A DNA stretch of 64,000 nucleotides from Mytilus galloprovincialis (taxonomy: Eukaryota; Mollusca; Bivalvia; Mytilida; Mytilidae). Position 1 is the first letter of the stretch. Each line of letters starts with the position of its first letter. Made by a program: the position numbers and the translations under genes. The stretch is taken from NCBI RefSeq assembly GCF_965363235.1, contig NC_134847.1, forward strand, positions 59,366,439-59,430,438. The letters are read 5' to 3'. The notes under the pieces are model-generated. The model did no database searches. It saw nothing but the letters and a program-made list of their open reading frames with translations, and was not told the DNA's origin. Shown piece after piece: positions 10,291 through 25,700 of this stretch.

Positions 10291-10719
10291 GACCGTATAG
10301 CATACAGCTGCAGTAAACTTGTAATGACCATATAATTATATTATAAGCATTTGTTAAAAAAAAACCAACAGTAATCGCTTATGTGAATACGGAATTATTA
10401 TTCCGATACTGTTGTGGATATACTTGTATTTCATTGTATTTCCGGTGGCAAGTAAACAAACAAAATGTGGTATATTGATTTCTGAGTATTTTATATATGT
10501 TTTATTTCACGAAGATGTTAAAACCTATTCGTGTTACTTCGATAACCATTCAACACATTAGAAGATCTTCTTAAATTACAATAAGCTGAGGTCCTCTTCA
10601 ACAACTGAACCACGTTAACGCACAAAATATTTACACAGAAAATAATAACACATGAACAAGTGAAAAGAATATGATCTGTGCATAAGTTTATGGAAGTGAA
10701 ATAACCTTTTATCATCAGA

Positions 10720-13700
10720 ATGAGTTCACCACTATCAAGTTTGAAGAAATCACACAAACAGTCTTTACTACCAGGGTGAGTTATTCAACTTAAAGTCATT
10801 CTCAATATTTCATTTCAGCCTGTTCACCCACGCCCATAATCTCAGAACAGGCACTGTATTTCATATACATGTTACGTTGATGTGTATATATATACATTGT
10901 ATCTGAGACTACTATGTGTTATAGTTGTCTCAGATTGTATGTAAACAGAAGTTGCAGCTAACTATAATGTAATTTTTGTGTGTTAATATGTATATGTGCT
11001 ATTTTTTTTAAAGAGTTATGCCCCTTGGAAATATTAGATTTAAGGAAAATGGCCTATTTGGCACTCTCAGGTTAAATTCTTGTCTGATTTTTTTATATAC
11101 ATGTAACTTACACTATACAGTTACATGGATATTAAAAATTAGACCAAGGTTACAATGTAATTATGTACATGTACATGTATGATAACATCATTTTTGAAAG
11201 AGTTATTCCCCTTAGAAAAAATTATAAATTTATGGAACAATTCTTACCAAATTTTATAAATTATACAGTAGTGTATAACAAAGAACCCCCCAAAAAGAGT
11301 TTTCTTGTTATTGACTCTGTACCTTAGATATATAAAATATGTGCAACACATTGGACATTGGAACTCGTTTCTTTTATTAAATGTTATAAACCTTTGTAAG
11401 TACAATGTATTTGCAACCTGAATGAAGACAAGTACAACTTTTTTTTTGTAGACTAGTTTTTGTAAAATTTAACATTTATTACCAATTGTATAAGTCTGTG
11501 GCTATTTATAGGAGATTGGACCAAATGGAACACAGCCTTACAGATAGGTAAGAGTGTTTGAGGTTGGAGAAACAATGTTTCACATGTAGTGGTCTGTGTC
11601 CCACATTGTACTGTTTTTTGTTTTCGTGTTTAATGTGCCATCTATCCTAAATGACTTGACACATACATTGTACCATTTTTACATTTACATGTGCATGTAT
11701 CCCAGTAACATATAAGTGTCTGTCCTTTATCCCTGCACGAAAAATACACATCTATTTTAGTATATATGCATATGTACACATGGTTACCATATGAACTTCT
11801 TACATGTACAGTAAACTTTTTAAAGATTGAATTATGTACACATTTGGAAATTTATTATATGAACCTAGTTATACATGTAGGTCACTTTCTGAACATATAT
11901 TTGACTGTCACTGTGCATTTTCATTAGTGTGAGCTCAAGGTCACTGTGAAGTTAAGTTTTGGATTATTATATTCATGTTGATTGACAAAAATTACACACA
12001 AAAGCAGCATATTGTGGACAAAATCAAACTATTGTGAGATGAACATACACTGATTTGTTCAAAACAGATTTTTAATCTGATGATTTACAAAGTAAGTCTA
12101 TAGGAAACATGTCACCCTACCTAGACCAGGACAATGTCAATTTTTGGGCCCATTTATAGCTTGTCGCTCATTGTGAGCCAAGGCTCCTTGTTGGAGGCCT
12201 TTAAAATAAGGGTTTACTTTTACAAATTGTGACTTGGATAGAGAGTTGTCTCATTGGCACTTATACCACATCTTCTTATACATGTATCTACTCCATGCTC
12301 ACTCTTCTTTGCTGTTATCATCACTAAGTTCAGTCTGCATGGAAGCTATAATGTGACCTTCATATTGTGGTGCTTATATCAAGATAGCTAAATTTAAGGT
12401 TTTAATAAAGCAGTTTTAGTTTACACCATACCTGATCTGACATCCTTTCAGCCACCACAAATAGTTTAGGCTCATTGAATTTGTTCATGAAACAAACATG
12501 TGACTATTGATATTCACTGTGTTTCTTACCAATCTATTGATTTGCAACTGAGTTAAACACAACTGTTTCTCATAAACATTTTTTAACCTTTGCACATTCA
12601 GGAGCCTGGAATTTAGAAGTTTTCTTTGGTTCATGTTTGTTATATTTGTTTTTCATTAATTGACTTGCTATATGTTTATTTAGAAGATGATGTTGAAAAT
12701 TAAAAAAAAAAAGAAAATCAAGTACATTTGTGTGAACATTGTATACAGAAGAAAAATTTAAAAGCAAAAACAAACAAACAATTACTGAAACATGTAACTT
12801 AGTTTAATCAAACATAAACAAAAAGTTGTATAATATAAGATTCAAATAAGATTTTAAAAGCTGTACAGTGACAATTATTTTTTTTAGATTTTATTTGTTT
12901 ATCTTAAATAAATTTAGGTCTTCAAAAAGTCGAAAATTAGATGATGGTAAAAAGGGTAAAAAGTCAAGGTAAGAATCATGCCGGATATAAGCAATGGCGT
13001 ACATATATGTGAATACATGTACTATCCAATGAATGTGCACTGCTTACATTGAAATAAGACATGTTTTAGCACAATAGGGAATGAGATATTTAGCACTACT
13101 GTTTTCTATAATTCATTATTTCACTGAATAGGACACTGATTGAACTGAAAAGAAGGGTGCTCACAAAACTATCAGTTTCAAGATAGAATCTTAGAATTTT
13201 GTCTGAAGTTGAAGAACTCAATTCTAAATATTAAAAACAGACTGGCATCTTTCTATATAAGTTAGCTGTAAAGCTAACATACTAAAGACCAATTGTAAAT
13301 TCCCCTTTATTGTCTTTCACCCGCTAACACACGAAAAGCACAAACCAACTAAATTTTTAGGTAGGAACTTACATGTTTGTTGTGAACGTCAACATCATTT
13401 GTGGTGATCTGATACATGTATTTTTCTACTAATACTAACATCATTCTTAGTCTGAGACTGGTAGATCATGTTTGAAAATAACTGTAGATGGTTATGATTG
13501 TAGATGATAAATACATACTTCTTTGAGAATGGTAAAGATACAGTGCTGTGGTTCATTTATTTTCATGTACATAATGGTATACTGAAATTCAAGGAATGAG
13601 GAAAACTTACATATTTGTGGATATTTTATTTCATGGTTTTGCTAATAAATGGCATACAAGTCCAAAAAAATTATAGTTCTTTGAACTCCATAGTGTACTT

Positions 13701-16700
13701 GTACTGCATATTTGTGGATATTTGATTTTGTGGTTTTGCAAATGTATGTACATAATACTGTAGAATTTTTTTAATTCAATGAACTTTTGAAATCATGGTT
13801 TACCTGTACTCATGAAACCCATGAAAATAATGGTATCCAATGAATAAAGAAGAATCCACAGTATTCCTTTTCTCCTGTTTTCTGTTTAAGCAGAATTTTC
13901 TATGAAATAAAAGACCAGCAATCCAAGGCCACATGTTAAGTTAATGTTATCACGTGAAGACACAAGTCTTGTTAAAGACTGTGTGTTGACAAGTAGATAT
14001 TTTATGTTTTTCTTTGTTTGCATTGCTGTCACATCCCTTTTATTGGTATCTTACCATATGAAAAACAGTAGCTTTAATTATTTAACCCTCTGTGATCAAT
14101 TCCATGAATGGGTCATGTATATACATGATTTTAAAGAGTTTTGTTTCCTGTTTTTGTTGCAATTTTGTAATTTGATGAAAAAAAGATTGGGATAAACAAC
14201 ATTTTTTTAATTTACTTCCCCTTATTCATTCCAGCTGAGTAATTCTATCAACTATTGATGTATGTAATATTCTAATTGATGTTGGTTGAACTACTGATAT
14301 CTGTTTGATTATTCTAATTGATTTTGGTTGTTCTACTGGTATCTGTTAGATTACTAGTATTCTAATTGATGTTGGCTGAACTACAGGTATCTGTTAAATA
14401 TTTTATTTGATATTGGTTGAACTACAGGTATCTGTTGAATATTTTAATTGCTGTTGGTTGAACTACAGGTATCTGTTAAATATTTTAATTGATGTTGGTT
14501 GAACTACAGGTATCTGTTGAATATTTTAATTGCTGTTGGTTGAACTACAGGTATCTGTTAAATATTTTAATTGATGTTGGTTGAACTACAGGTATCTGTA
14601 ATATTCTGAATGATGTTGGTTGAAAAGTAGACACAGAATGGAGATATTAATTCTCTCTGGCTTGCAATGTCTTCTTTAATTTGAGTTTCAGGAAAGGTTA
14701 ATGAACTTCATCCTGTTGAAATAAAACTATTTAAATGTTTTTCTCTGTATATCCTGTCTTTAATCTAGGTTTTTATGGAATAGAAAAGAAAGATCAATAG
14801 TCATAAAAATTTAATTTGTTTTTGTGTTGGTGCTCAGGTCTATTTCTCAAAATGCAATTAGATCACAAATAAAAAGAATGCATTATAAACTGAATCTGGA
14901 AACTTAACAAAATGTATGATAAAAAGGGTATAAACCATTGTTATTCTTTCACAATTTGTAGCTCTCTAGTCACCCGATCTTAATGTAACAGGAAAAGTAT
15001 TTATAAAACTATTTAGAACATGAAATTACATTTTCAAGTCAATTTGTGTTTTTACAAACTACTGGATAAAAATCACTTTTGAACAAATGGTATTTGTGTC
15101 CTTTATTAATATATACAGGTATATATATATTTGTAGGTATTTGAATATAAATGAATAAACAGCACTACAAAGAAATATCTTGTTGTTTACCATTATCAAA
15201 GGAACCATTGTCAAAACAAATAAAACTAGAAGATTTCTTGATCAGCTTAGGAGAACTATTTACGTTGTCATTGAAAAATTCTTGAAACAAAAAATCGTTA
15301 TGGCCTTTTTTTTTTTTTTTTTCTTACAAGTAAAATGAAGATGAAAGCCTGTTAACAATTTTGAAAAAATATTAGACAACTGATCAATATAATATCTGAT
15401 AGTAAAAGTAAGATAAAGGACAGTTTTCTGGTGTGTAATAATGTAAATATACAAAGGGATTATGAAAATGTACCTGAGAGAAAGTAAACCTGTGGAAAGA
15501 ATTTTTTTTTATCAGATATTAAATATTTGCATTTTACATATACAATGTACCGGGTACATGTAAATAGAATTTTTTTTATGAGATATTTGTATGTGTGTTT
15601 TAAACTGTATAAGCAGCAAAGTATATGTATAATAAACTTTGTTTTCTATTTAAAAGCAATGATACATTTATACAAACCAGTGATATATTTTATTTTATAG
15701 AAAATCTTGTTTTTTCTTGAAATTGTTTTTTCCAGCTACCATTTGATTTTTATGGGGCTGGGGGGTTAGGATGGAAAATTTTGTCCTGCATTTTTTTTTT
15801 CTGTTGTCATCTCTGTCCTGCCTTTATATTTTTCACTCCAAAAGGTCCTGACATTTATTAGTCTATCCTGACTTTTTTACATAAATTGTCATCCAATTTT
15901 CAAACATCATTCTAGCCCCCCTCCCCATAAAACTCAAATGGTACATGTAGACTATAATCTATAAAACGAATTATACAGAACTTCTGAGGTCATAAGTTTA
16001 CACAAAACCTTTTTATTTGAAATATATATATTAAATTTTGTACTTATTTGTTTTATTTATTTCAGGTCAAGGTCACTACCATTCAGGCATCCAGAATATT
16101 CAGGTAATTTTTAAAGAAAAACAATTTCTATCCACAATTGGCCATCAAATTATTTCAATGTTTGAACCCCAAAATGAAAATAATTTTATGCTATTGGTTG
16201 AATTCCAATTGTTTAGGATGTTGTAAGTAAATCAAATATTTTGGTATTAGGCTTGTTAAAATTTTATCCAGAATTCATCAGATTCCGAAAAGACGAATTT
16301 ATATTATATTTTAAAAAAACAGATCAGACGAACCAGTTCAAGCAAATCTATAACAAAAAGAAAAGTTTAAAAAAAGTTACAACTACATGTATTTCAAAGT
16401 TGGTAATAAAAAGTTTTTTTGAATAGATATCTTTGTCTCCTGCATACTAATGGTCAAATCAGTTAATATTCACAACAATTTGGTGCCATAATATGACTTT
16501 TCTAACCTTTCCCAAACACCATTTTATAATTGTTAGAAACTGATAGACTTTATAGCAAACACTCTCTAAACAGAACTCAACCCTTTTTAAAAGTAACTTT
16601 TAGTTACAATGAAAATTCTTTAATATTACTGTAAATCGAACAAGGTTTTCTGCTCTTTGGTCGGGTTGTTGTCTCATTGACACATTCCCCATTTCCATTC

Positions 16701-19700
16701 TCAATTTTAGGTCTGATTCTCAGATACAATTATGTCAATAAGCAACTATGGAGCATGGAATGATTGTAATGTACATTTGTCTGCATGCATCCATCTGAAC
16801 TTGACCTCATAATGTCCTCATTTGTATGGATCATTGGTGATGTTACGTTTATGAGATATCTGTAGTAAAACCTTGATGTTTCAACATGAATTCAATCATG
16901 ATCAGTAAAGCAGGCAATATTCATTTCAGTATATGCACTCTTGTAACATAATATAAAGAATTTTAAAAAAGTACGATAAACAGATCATTTAGTTTTCTGC
17001 GTGTAGAATTTTTGTGAAATAAATATATATAAAAGTATTTTTTACCCATTATTCTCTATTCATTTACCCCCCATCCACACCCTTATTGATTTGTACTAGG
17101 AAAAGCTTCAGATTTCTTCACTTTGGTGGCCTTAATATCAAATCAAATCTTTTAAATTCATTAATGAAAGATTTTTATAATCATTGATTGATTTCTGGAG
17201 CATGTAAAGACACATTGGTTTTAAACAATATTTTAATCTTTAAATCATTTGTTTGTATACATATCTCATCAGTGTACTTTAAAAGGAGCTAAACATGTCT
17301 GTAATAAACTTATACCAGAGATTAATATGTTAATTAAGTTTAAGGCCTGCTGAATGTAGACATGTTTTGGGTATTACATGATTTTGTCTTATACATACAC
17401 CTTCTATTGAATTTTTATCCGGAAGTACTTTTGAAAATGGATACCAAATTTAATATGCAAACTGCACCTGGAGACGTGAAATGTTAAAGATAAAACAAAT
17501 ATCAATTATATTAAAATCTCAGCAGCACTATGTGTGACCTGAAACCTACATTTTTTATAATTGGCCTTATTTAAATATATAACAAGATTTGCTTCACTGA
17601 GGTTCATGGTAGAACTGCATAATCAATATTTATCATAATTAAAATTAGTACCTTTTCAGAGTACAGACCATTTAGAAAAACATGTTATTATAATTATCTA
17701 AAGAAGTTTTAGATAGTAAAAGTCAAAGTAAACATGTAGGAACTTTTATTAATATAAAGTATATGGCAGAATGTGTTAGATATCATTGATTGTAAATTGA
17801 ATTTTATCAAGGATATGAGCAGTTGTTTGATAAAGAAATGTGCATGTATCACAGCATAGGATACAATCGAAAGTGTATAGATGGAATTATTAGATCCTTT
17901 TATTGGATTTTATTATTGGGGATGAATATAAATTGATTTTCCTTATGGAATGATATTGACAGGTGGATATATATATATTATTTGCAAGATTTGATAAATT
18001 CTTTTGACCATGGCTTGGATGCTGGACAGGTGGAAATATTTTGAGTCAAGTAAGTTATTGAATTTGTTGTTGCAATTGCTTGATAAAAATGCATTTGATT
18101 TTAAATGTGATTGTCAAAAAAAGGGGAGGGGGTTCCAACCCCCTGAACCCACTGTAATGATTATCAGCAGAAAGATATTGCTGACATGTTGGCTTTTTAA
18201 TGACCAAAACTTTTTTTTGTCAACTATAAATTGTCAAATAGTTGATTTTTGATTTTTATGCCCCACCTACGATAGTAGAGGGGCATTATGTTTTCTGGTC
18301 TGTGGCTCCGTTCGTCCGTCCGTCCGTCTGTCTGTGGTTCTGTTCGTCCGTCCAGGTTAAAGTTTTTGGTCAAGGTAGTTTTTGATGAAGCTGAAGTCCA
18401 ATCAACTTGAAAGTTAGTACACTTGTTGCTTATGAGATGATCTTTCTAATTTTTAAGCCAAATTAGACTTTTGACCCCAATTTCATGGTCCACTGAACAT
18501 AGAAAATGAAAGTGGGAGTTTCAGGTTAAAGTTTTTGGTCAAGGTAGTTTTTGATGAAGCTGAAGTCCAATCAACTTGAAACTTAGTACACTTGTTGCTT
18601 ATGATATGATCTTTCTAATTTTAATGCCAAATTACATAATTACCCAATTTCACTGTCCATGGAACATGGAAAAGGATAGTGCGAGTGGGGCATCCATGTA
18701 CTTTGGACACATTCTTGTTTAAAATGTAATAACATGTATATTACAATTACCTTTCTTTTGTTTTACAGAGGATGAAAGTAGACTACTGGAAGAAATTACT
18801 ACTAATATGGCTACAGCGAGGATGAAAATACGAGATCCATTTATTGGAGGTCTTCCAAAACTAGATACCACACGGGGTCTATTGTCCAATCAGAATACTC
18901 CTAGAATGTCTAATACATCATCATTAGGTAGGGTATTTATGAGTTACTGATGGTTTACAGGTTAGAAGGTGTGAACCCTTGTTGAATCTTTTACTTTGTT
19001 GTGTTGAATTTAAAATAAAAGAGAAAAATTAAATGAATAATATTTAAAAGGGTTAATATAAGTGGGTGGTTATTTTGCTTTTGGTTATAGATTTATGCAC
19101 AGTTTTGAGTTTTGTTGGAAAGAGGAAAATTTGTTTGAAAAGTTGCAATTATTAATATTATATAACCTAAGTGACATATACACACAATTTTTTTCGCAAT
19201 GGTGATGGAAATGTTGTGTATGTAATGTTGTTGTGTATGATAACTGTTGTAGAAAGACCACCCAGTACCTCTTCCTACGATCGTAACACCTATGATCGTA
19301 ACACCTATGATTTCCACAATCACAATACTTTTCTGACAGGTAAGTCAGGCTTGCTTCAGCACTGATATGTATGCAGCATAACCAATTTTAGCTGTGGAAC
19401 TGTATAGTCCTCAGGTCCTAATGATATTTTTTATGCTTTGTGGACTGGTTCCGCAGCTAAACCAATATCTAACAAGTATATATCATATATTTATATTCCT
19501 CTTAATCAAACTTTATGAACTCAAAAACTTTATTTCTCAGTCTTTCCTTTTCATTGTTAAACTAGTAGCCCCAATGCCATGACAGTTACTAATTTGAAAA
19601 CAACAAATATATGTTTACTATGATTATCTTATATTGATAATTAAAGACAATATCAGACAACTTAAATGTGGTCCTACCATGCATTTTTGAGGAAAAAATG

Positions 19701-22700
19701 GGGAGGGGGACAGATTTTTATGATTCCTCTTTATTTATATCATCACATTTCCTACCAGGTTCTTTAGAAAAAAAATCAAGAATTACAAATTTACATCAAA
19801 TAAGTTGTGTTAGTCTATTATGTCATAACAAATGATAAACAATTATTTGCACAACACCCTGTAATATCTTGTACTTCAATATGTTGACTTATAGATATAA
19901 AGTTTGTAGTGTTTTGCCACTTTTTAAGCTATTTCTTGTTTGACTGCTATATTTCCACAGAATCAATTATTTTTTTATAAAATTTAAGAAATTAACATTT
20001 ATTTTAAGGTCTATTTTTATTCTGGTTTATACTGTAGCAAATATTAGATACATCAGTGACAAATGATGGCATTATCTTTGTATGAATCATACATTGTGTT
20101 TGTATCTAGATATTTCAGTTTAAGAGAACATTATCATGTCCATAACTACCTAGCCTGTTCATAAATTGAAGAAAAGAGTATTTTATTGATCAATAGAAAC
20201 TGTATGACATATCAAAATTATTCTGCTTGTTAATATGCATACTTAATATAAATAGTGACATTTTCACTAGCCTTTAGCCAAAAGTTACAATTCACCCCTC
20301 CTCTCCAGAGAGGGAAGGGCTGTATCATAACTCTTGGTTAACTGTTAAACAAAGATGAAATGTATTTAGTGCTTTTGCTTGAATTGATAATACAAGAAAT
20401 TACTTCGAAATAGAAAGTATTTCTTTATACATAGCCTAATATTAATGTCTATGTTTAGTGACTAAATATTAGTTACACAGTGTGCAATTGTCCGAATACA
20501 AGAATTTATCGGGTCAATAAAATTCATATCGGGTGAGGCAAAGCCAAACCTGATATACATTTTATTGACTAGATAAATTTTGCATTAGCACAATTGAACG
20601 TGTGAAACGAATTTATCCTGATTTTGTTATATTACATATTAATATTGGAAAAAATATCAACCAAATATATTTTACATATTTAATCTTAAACTGTGAAAAA
20701 ATAAAAATATTAGGACAATAAAGCAACTCAAATTTTTTTTTTTTATTAGGTCAATGGTATGAGGGAGATAATTCCAATTGATGTAATAAAAAATTGTACT
20801 GAAATTTATTAGGACATTATCAGCCAATCAAATTGCGAGAAATTACTCTAAATCAGGATAATGTTCTTTGCTTGTGTTTTATATAGAATGTGTGGCTTTT
20901 CTACTCTTTATACATTAATTTATATAAATCATACATTATATATGCATTTTTACTGTCACCTTTATCTTTCTGAATTAATCAAAAAACTAGTTTTGGTCCT
21001 CAAACTTATTAACTCAGATTTTATCATATGGATAAAAACAATTAAAAAATGTTGATTTTATTCAAAAACAAACGAAAAGCTTGAAACCAACCATCTATTA
21101 TTAACTTGCATTTGAAAAAATATGATCTTCACTACATCTTGTTTTTGTTATATTCAATAATTGATTGTAAGAAGTATGTTGAAATTTATGATTTTCAATC
21201 ACTGTTTATATATGACTGCCAATAAATTTTGCATTTATAGATAAATGTGTTGTAAGTTATAAACGCTTTCGATAATGGAAAATTGTAAAATTAAATGTTT
21301 ATTTCGCCTGTTATATAACAATGTTTTGGCAAGATGTGTAATGTATGTAATAATATTTTATTAGCTCACCTGGCCCGAAGGGCCAAGTGAGCTTTTCCCA
21401 TCACTTGGCGTCCGTCGTCCGTCGTCGTTAACTTTTACAAAAATCTTCTCCTCTGAAACTACTAGGCCAAATTAAACCAAACTTGGCCACAATCATCATT
21501 GGGGTATCTAGTTTAAAAAATGTGTGGCGTGACCCGGCCAACCAACCAAGATGGCCGCCATGACTAAAAATAGAACATAGGGGTAAAATGCAGTTTTTGG
21601 CTTATAACTCAAAAACCAAAGCATTTAGAGCAAATCTGACTGGAGTAAAATCGTTTATCAGGTCAAGATCTATCTGCCCTCAAATTTTCAAATGAATCCG
21701 ACAACCCGTTATTGGGTTGCTGCCCCTGAACTGGTAATTTTAGGGAATTTTTGCTGTTTTTGGCTATTATCTTGAATATTATTATAGATAGAGATAAACT
21801 GAACAGCAATAATGTTCAGCAAAGTAAGATTTACAAATAAGTAAACATGACCAAAATGGTCAGTTGACCCCTTTAGGAGTTATTGACCTTTATAGTCAAT
21901 TTTTAACCATTTTTCGTAAATCTTAGTAATCTTTTACAAAAATCTTCTTCTCTGAAACTACTGGTCCAAATTAATCCAAACTTGGCCACAATCATCTTTG
22001 GGATATGTAGTTTAAAAAATGTGTGGCGTGACCTGGCCAACCAACCAAGATGGCCGCCATGGCTAAAAATAGAACATAGGGGTAAAATGCAGTTTTTGGC
22101 TTATAACTCAAAAACCAAGTCATTTAGAGCAAATCTGACATGCGGTAAAAGTGTTTATCAGGTCAAGATCTATCTGTCCTGAAATTTTCAGATGAATCGG
22201 ACAACCTGTTGTTGGGTTGCTGCCCCTGAATTGGTAATTTTAAGGAAATTTTGCTGTTTTTGGTTATTATCTTGAATATTATTATAGATAAAGATAAACT
22301 GTAAACAGCAATAATGTTCAGCTTTACAAATAAGTCAGCATGACCAAAATGGTCAGTTGACCCCTGAAGGAGTTATTGCCCTTTATAGTCAATTTTTAAC
22401 CATTTTTTTGTAAATCTTAGTAATCTTTTACAAAAATCTTCTTCTCTTAAACTACTGGGCCAAATTAAACCAAACTTGGCCACAATCATCATTAGGGTAA
22501 CTTGTTTAAAAAATGTGTGGCGTGACCTGGCCAATCAACCAAAATGGCTGCCACGGCTAATAATAGAACATAGGGGTAAAATGCAGTTTTTGGCTTATAA
22601 CTCAAAAACGAAGCATAAAGAGAAAATCTGACAGGGTTTAATTGTTTATCAGGTCAAGATCTATCTGCCCTGATGTTTTCACATGGATCGGACAACCCGT

Positions 22701-25700
22701 TGTTAGGTTACTGTCCTGAATTGGTAATTTTAAGGAAATTTTGTCGTTTTTTGTTATCTTGAATATTATTATAGATAGAGATAAACTGTATGCAGCAATA
22801 ACGTTCAGCAAAATAAGATCTACAAATAAGTTTGCATGACCAAAATAGTCAATTGACCCCTTAAGGAGTTATTGCCCTTTATAGTTAATTTTTAACATTT
22901 CATAAATTTTTGTAAATTTTTAGAAAATATTTTCCACTGTAATTACTGGGCCAAGTTCATTATAGATAGAGATAATTGTAGCAACAAGAATGTTCAGTAA
23001 AGTAAGATCTACAAACACATCACTATCACCAAAACACAATTATGTCATGAATTTATCCGTGTCCATTGTTTAATATACACAAGACCAAGGTGAGCGACAC
23101 AGGCTCTTTAGAGCCTCTAGTTTTTCTGGTGTTACAGTTACAAATTTATAAGCATTTTATTTATTTTATGGTATATTGCTCTCTTTTACAGCTCCAAGTG
23201 ATCATGACTTAATGTCAGCCATGATGAGTAAAATTACAGCATTAGAAACAAGAGTTGTTTCACAAGGCAAAGAAATATCAGAAAAAGTAGGTTAATATAA
23301 TGGTTTTAGTACAATTTTATTGACTTAATTAAGTATATGTAATAGAGGCAGCAACCTTACAACACACAAAAAAAACCAACGTATTTAGAGGTCAATTTAT
23401 GGATTTCAACCATTGACAAGTGTGTGTCTTTCACCGTAAATCATTCCAAGTTTAAACAAATGAAAATATTTAAGATATTACCAAGGATCTGCCAATAAAA
23501 CCATTTTTTCCTATAAAAGAAAAGAAATACTAATATAAAATTAAGACAATTACTGAGGAGCTACAAAGAAAACTTTCAATAAAAATGTAAGAAATTTCAC
23601 ATTCTTATTGGAAAAATATTAACATGTATGAATGTATAAGGAATGGCTGTAATATTTTTTCTGACTATGAAGAAATAACATCAAAAATGTGGGGCACACC
23701 GAATAACCTGGGCAACAAGACGGTTGATTTTTCATCAAATCGAGAAAAAAAACTAGTGAAACTAATCAATTTCTTTGTTCCAGGACAAAAGAATCAAAAT
23801 TCTTGAAGAGAAACTTCAGATTGTGCAGTCTTCTAAAGTACCAGGTGAGACTTACAGATTATTGTTGGTCATCTCAACGAGATTGATTATCTCCGTTGAG
23901 CCGGTACAGAGAAAGTGAGATAAGCTCTCGAGTTGAGATGACCTGATAATTTGTTTATCGCTATTTTACCTATGACAATGATGTTAATTCATTATTGTTA
24001 ACAGCATGTTTGCCCTTTAGCAATAATTTTTCATATCACTATACTGTGCTGGGGTAGGAAATTATCAGTAAGTATGATCAAATTTTGTAAAATAGCGATA
24101 ATACAAGATTTTAGAAGTTGAACAAATATTTATAAATAGTGGTGTTATGTATAGGTAGACATCTAACAGCCTCATAAGCTGTAAGACAAGCTAGAAATGT
24201 CAGTAATAAATAAATAACAGTTGAAGCAAACTTTCATGTAATAATCAAAGTTTTCAGTTCTGTTTAATCTTATTTGGAGCTGTTTTCTAAAATTTCTAAT
24301 GTCCAAAACAAAATTGCTTCAATCCGAAAAAGGCAGTGTAAGGGAAAACACTGGAAACAAACAACTTCATCTGAGCAATATTCATTTTCAAACCTAACAA
24401 CTGTTTCAATAACTATAGCTTAAATTCTAATTAAAATTACAAACTGCAAGAAAAATTTGTCCACATATTCCTGACTTTTGTTGTTAAAGGTTGATGAAAG
24501 ACAAATGACAAGTCGTAAACTTAACCCTTTATATATATGTACTATACTTTCATAGTTTAATTTTGAAATGTTGTTTTTTTGCAGAAGACACGGATAGTAA
24601 GACACAGGCATTGGAAAGGAAATGTTTGTTGCTACAACAGAATGTCCATGAAATGGAGGTTAGTCTGATGAATTCATGACCACTGTGTGTCTTATGCACT
24701 TTGGAAAGTAGTTTTTAATGAAAAATACACTTTTATATGTAGCTATATAGTTAAGAAGCACATTCCCTCATAATTTTATACTAGATAAAAGCAGCAGAAT
24801 GTACTTGTGTGGTTATTTTGGTAATTTTGCTTTTACCGATATCGTTATAACCACCACTCAAAGTAAGTGGTTTGAAGGAATCAGCCTGTCATCTGAAACA
24901 AACTTTTTTTGTCGTTTTTAAATTTAGACGTTTCAGATTTGCAGAATTTGTCTTCAGTGGTTATTGCCGAAACTGTGCCATCTGACCTCTAAAAATTTGT
25001 AACTTTTCAGTTTGAAATCTCTTGGAACATCTCCCCCATTAACTTCTTTGTTCATTGTAAGATTCTGCCATGAAGATGCAACTATATTCATTGACAAATG
25101 CCAGAGTTATGCCTCTTTGAACTAAGAAACTATCTATACTATTAAGTATGATCTCATCCTACATGTTTCATCAAATTTTCATGAAACTTCATGTTTTGTT
25201 AGATCCTTACAGGAGTATGTGCATAAAAGTATATGTTTGCTATGATGGCCCATTGACAAATCCTACAGTTATGCCCCTTTTTAAAGAGAAATTATTATAC
25301 TTACAGTGAAAGCATGGGGAATTTGTCCCGCACCATAGACAGTTTAAGCTCATTTGTAAAAACAAACAAAAAATGACAAATAACCAGGACTCATTTAAAT
25401 TTCTTGAAAACTGATGAGAAATGTATGATTAAAAATAAACAAAATATGGAGAGGTTAGCAATGTGCACATGACTAAAGTTAATATTACTTTCACTTACTG
25501 TGGATTCATTATTAATTGTGGAATATCAATTTTCTGGAATTTTGTGGGTAGAAATGAACCACAAAATGAAATACATTTTTAACAAAAGTCAATTGTTCTA
25601 TAGTATTTTATGCAGACCATAATCTGAGCTAAAAATATCGACAGCAAAATAAAAATGATTCAAAGTATTTAACTGCAATTACTGTGGTTAAGTTTCATTT

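Noticed and set aside
11525..11547. ATG in UBXN11 exon 2 as the translation start
   Set aside because: The exon is open upstream to its acceptor and joins in phase to an exon at 10720-10775 encoding the family-typical N-terminus.
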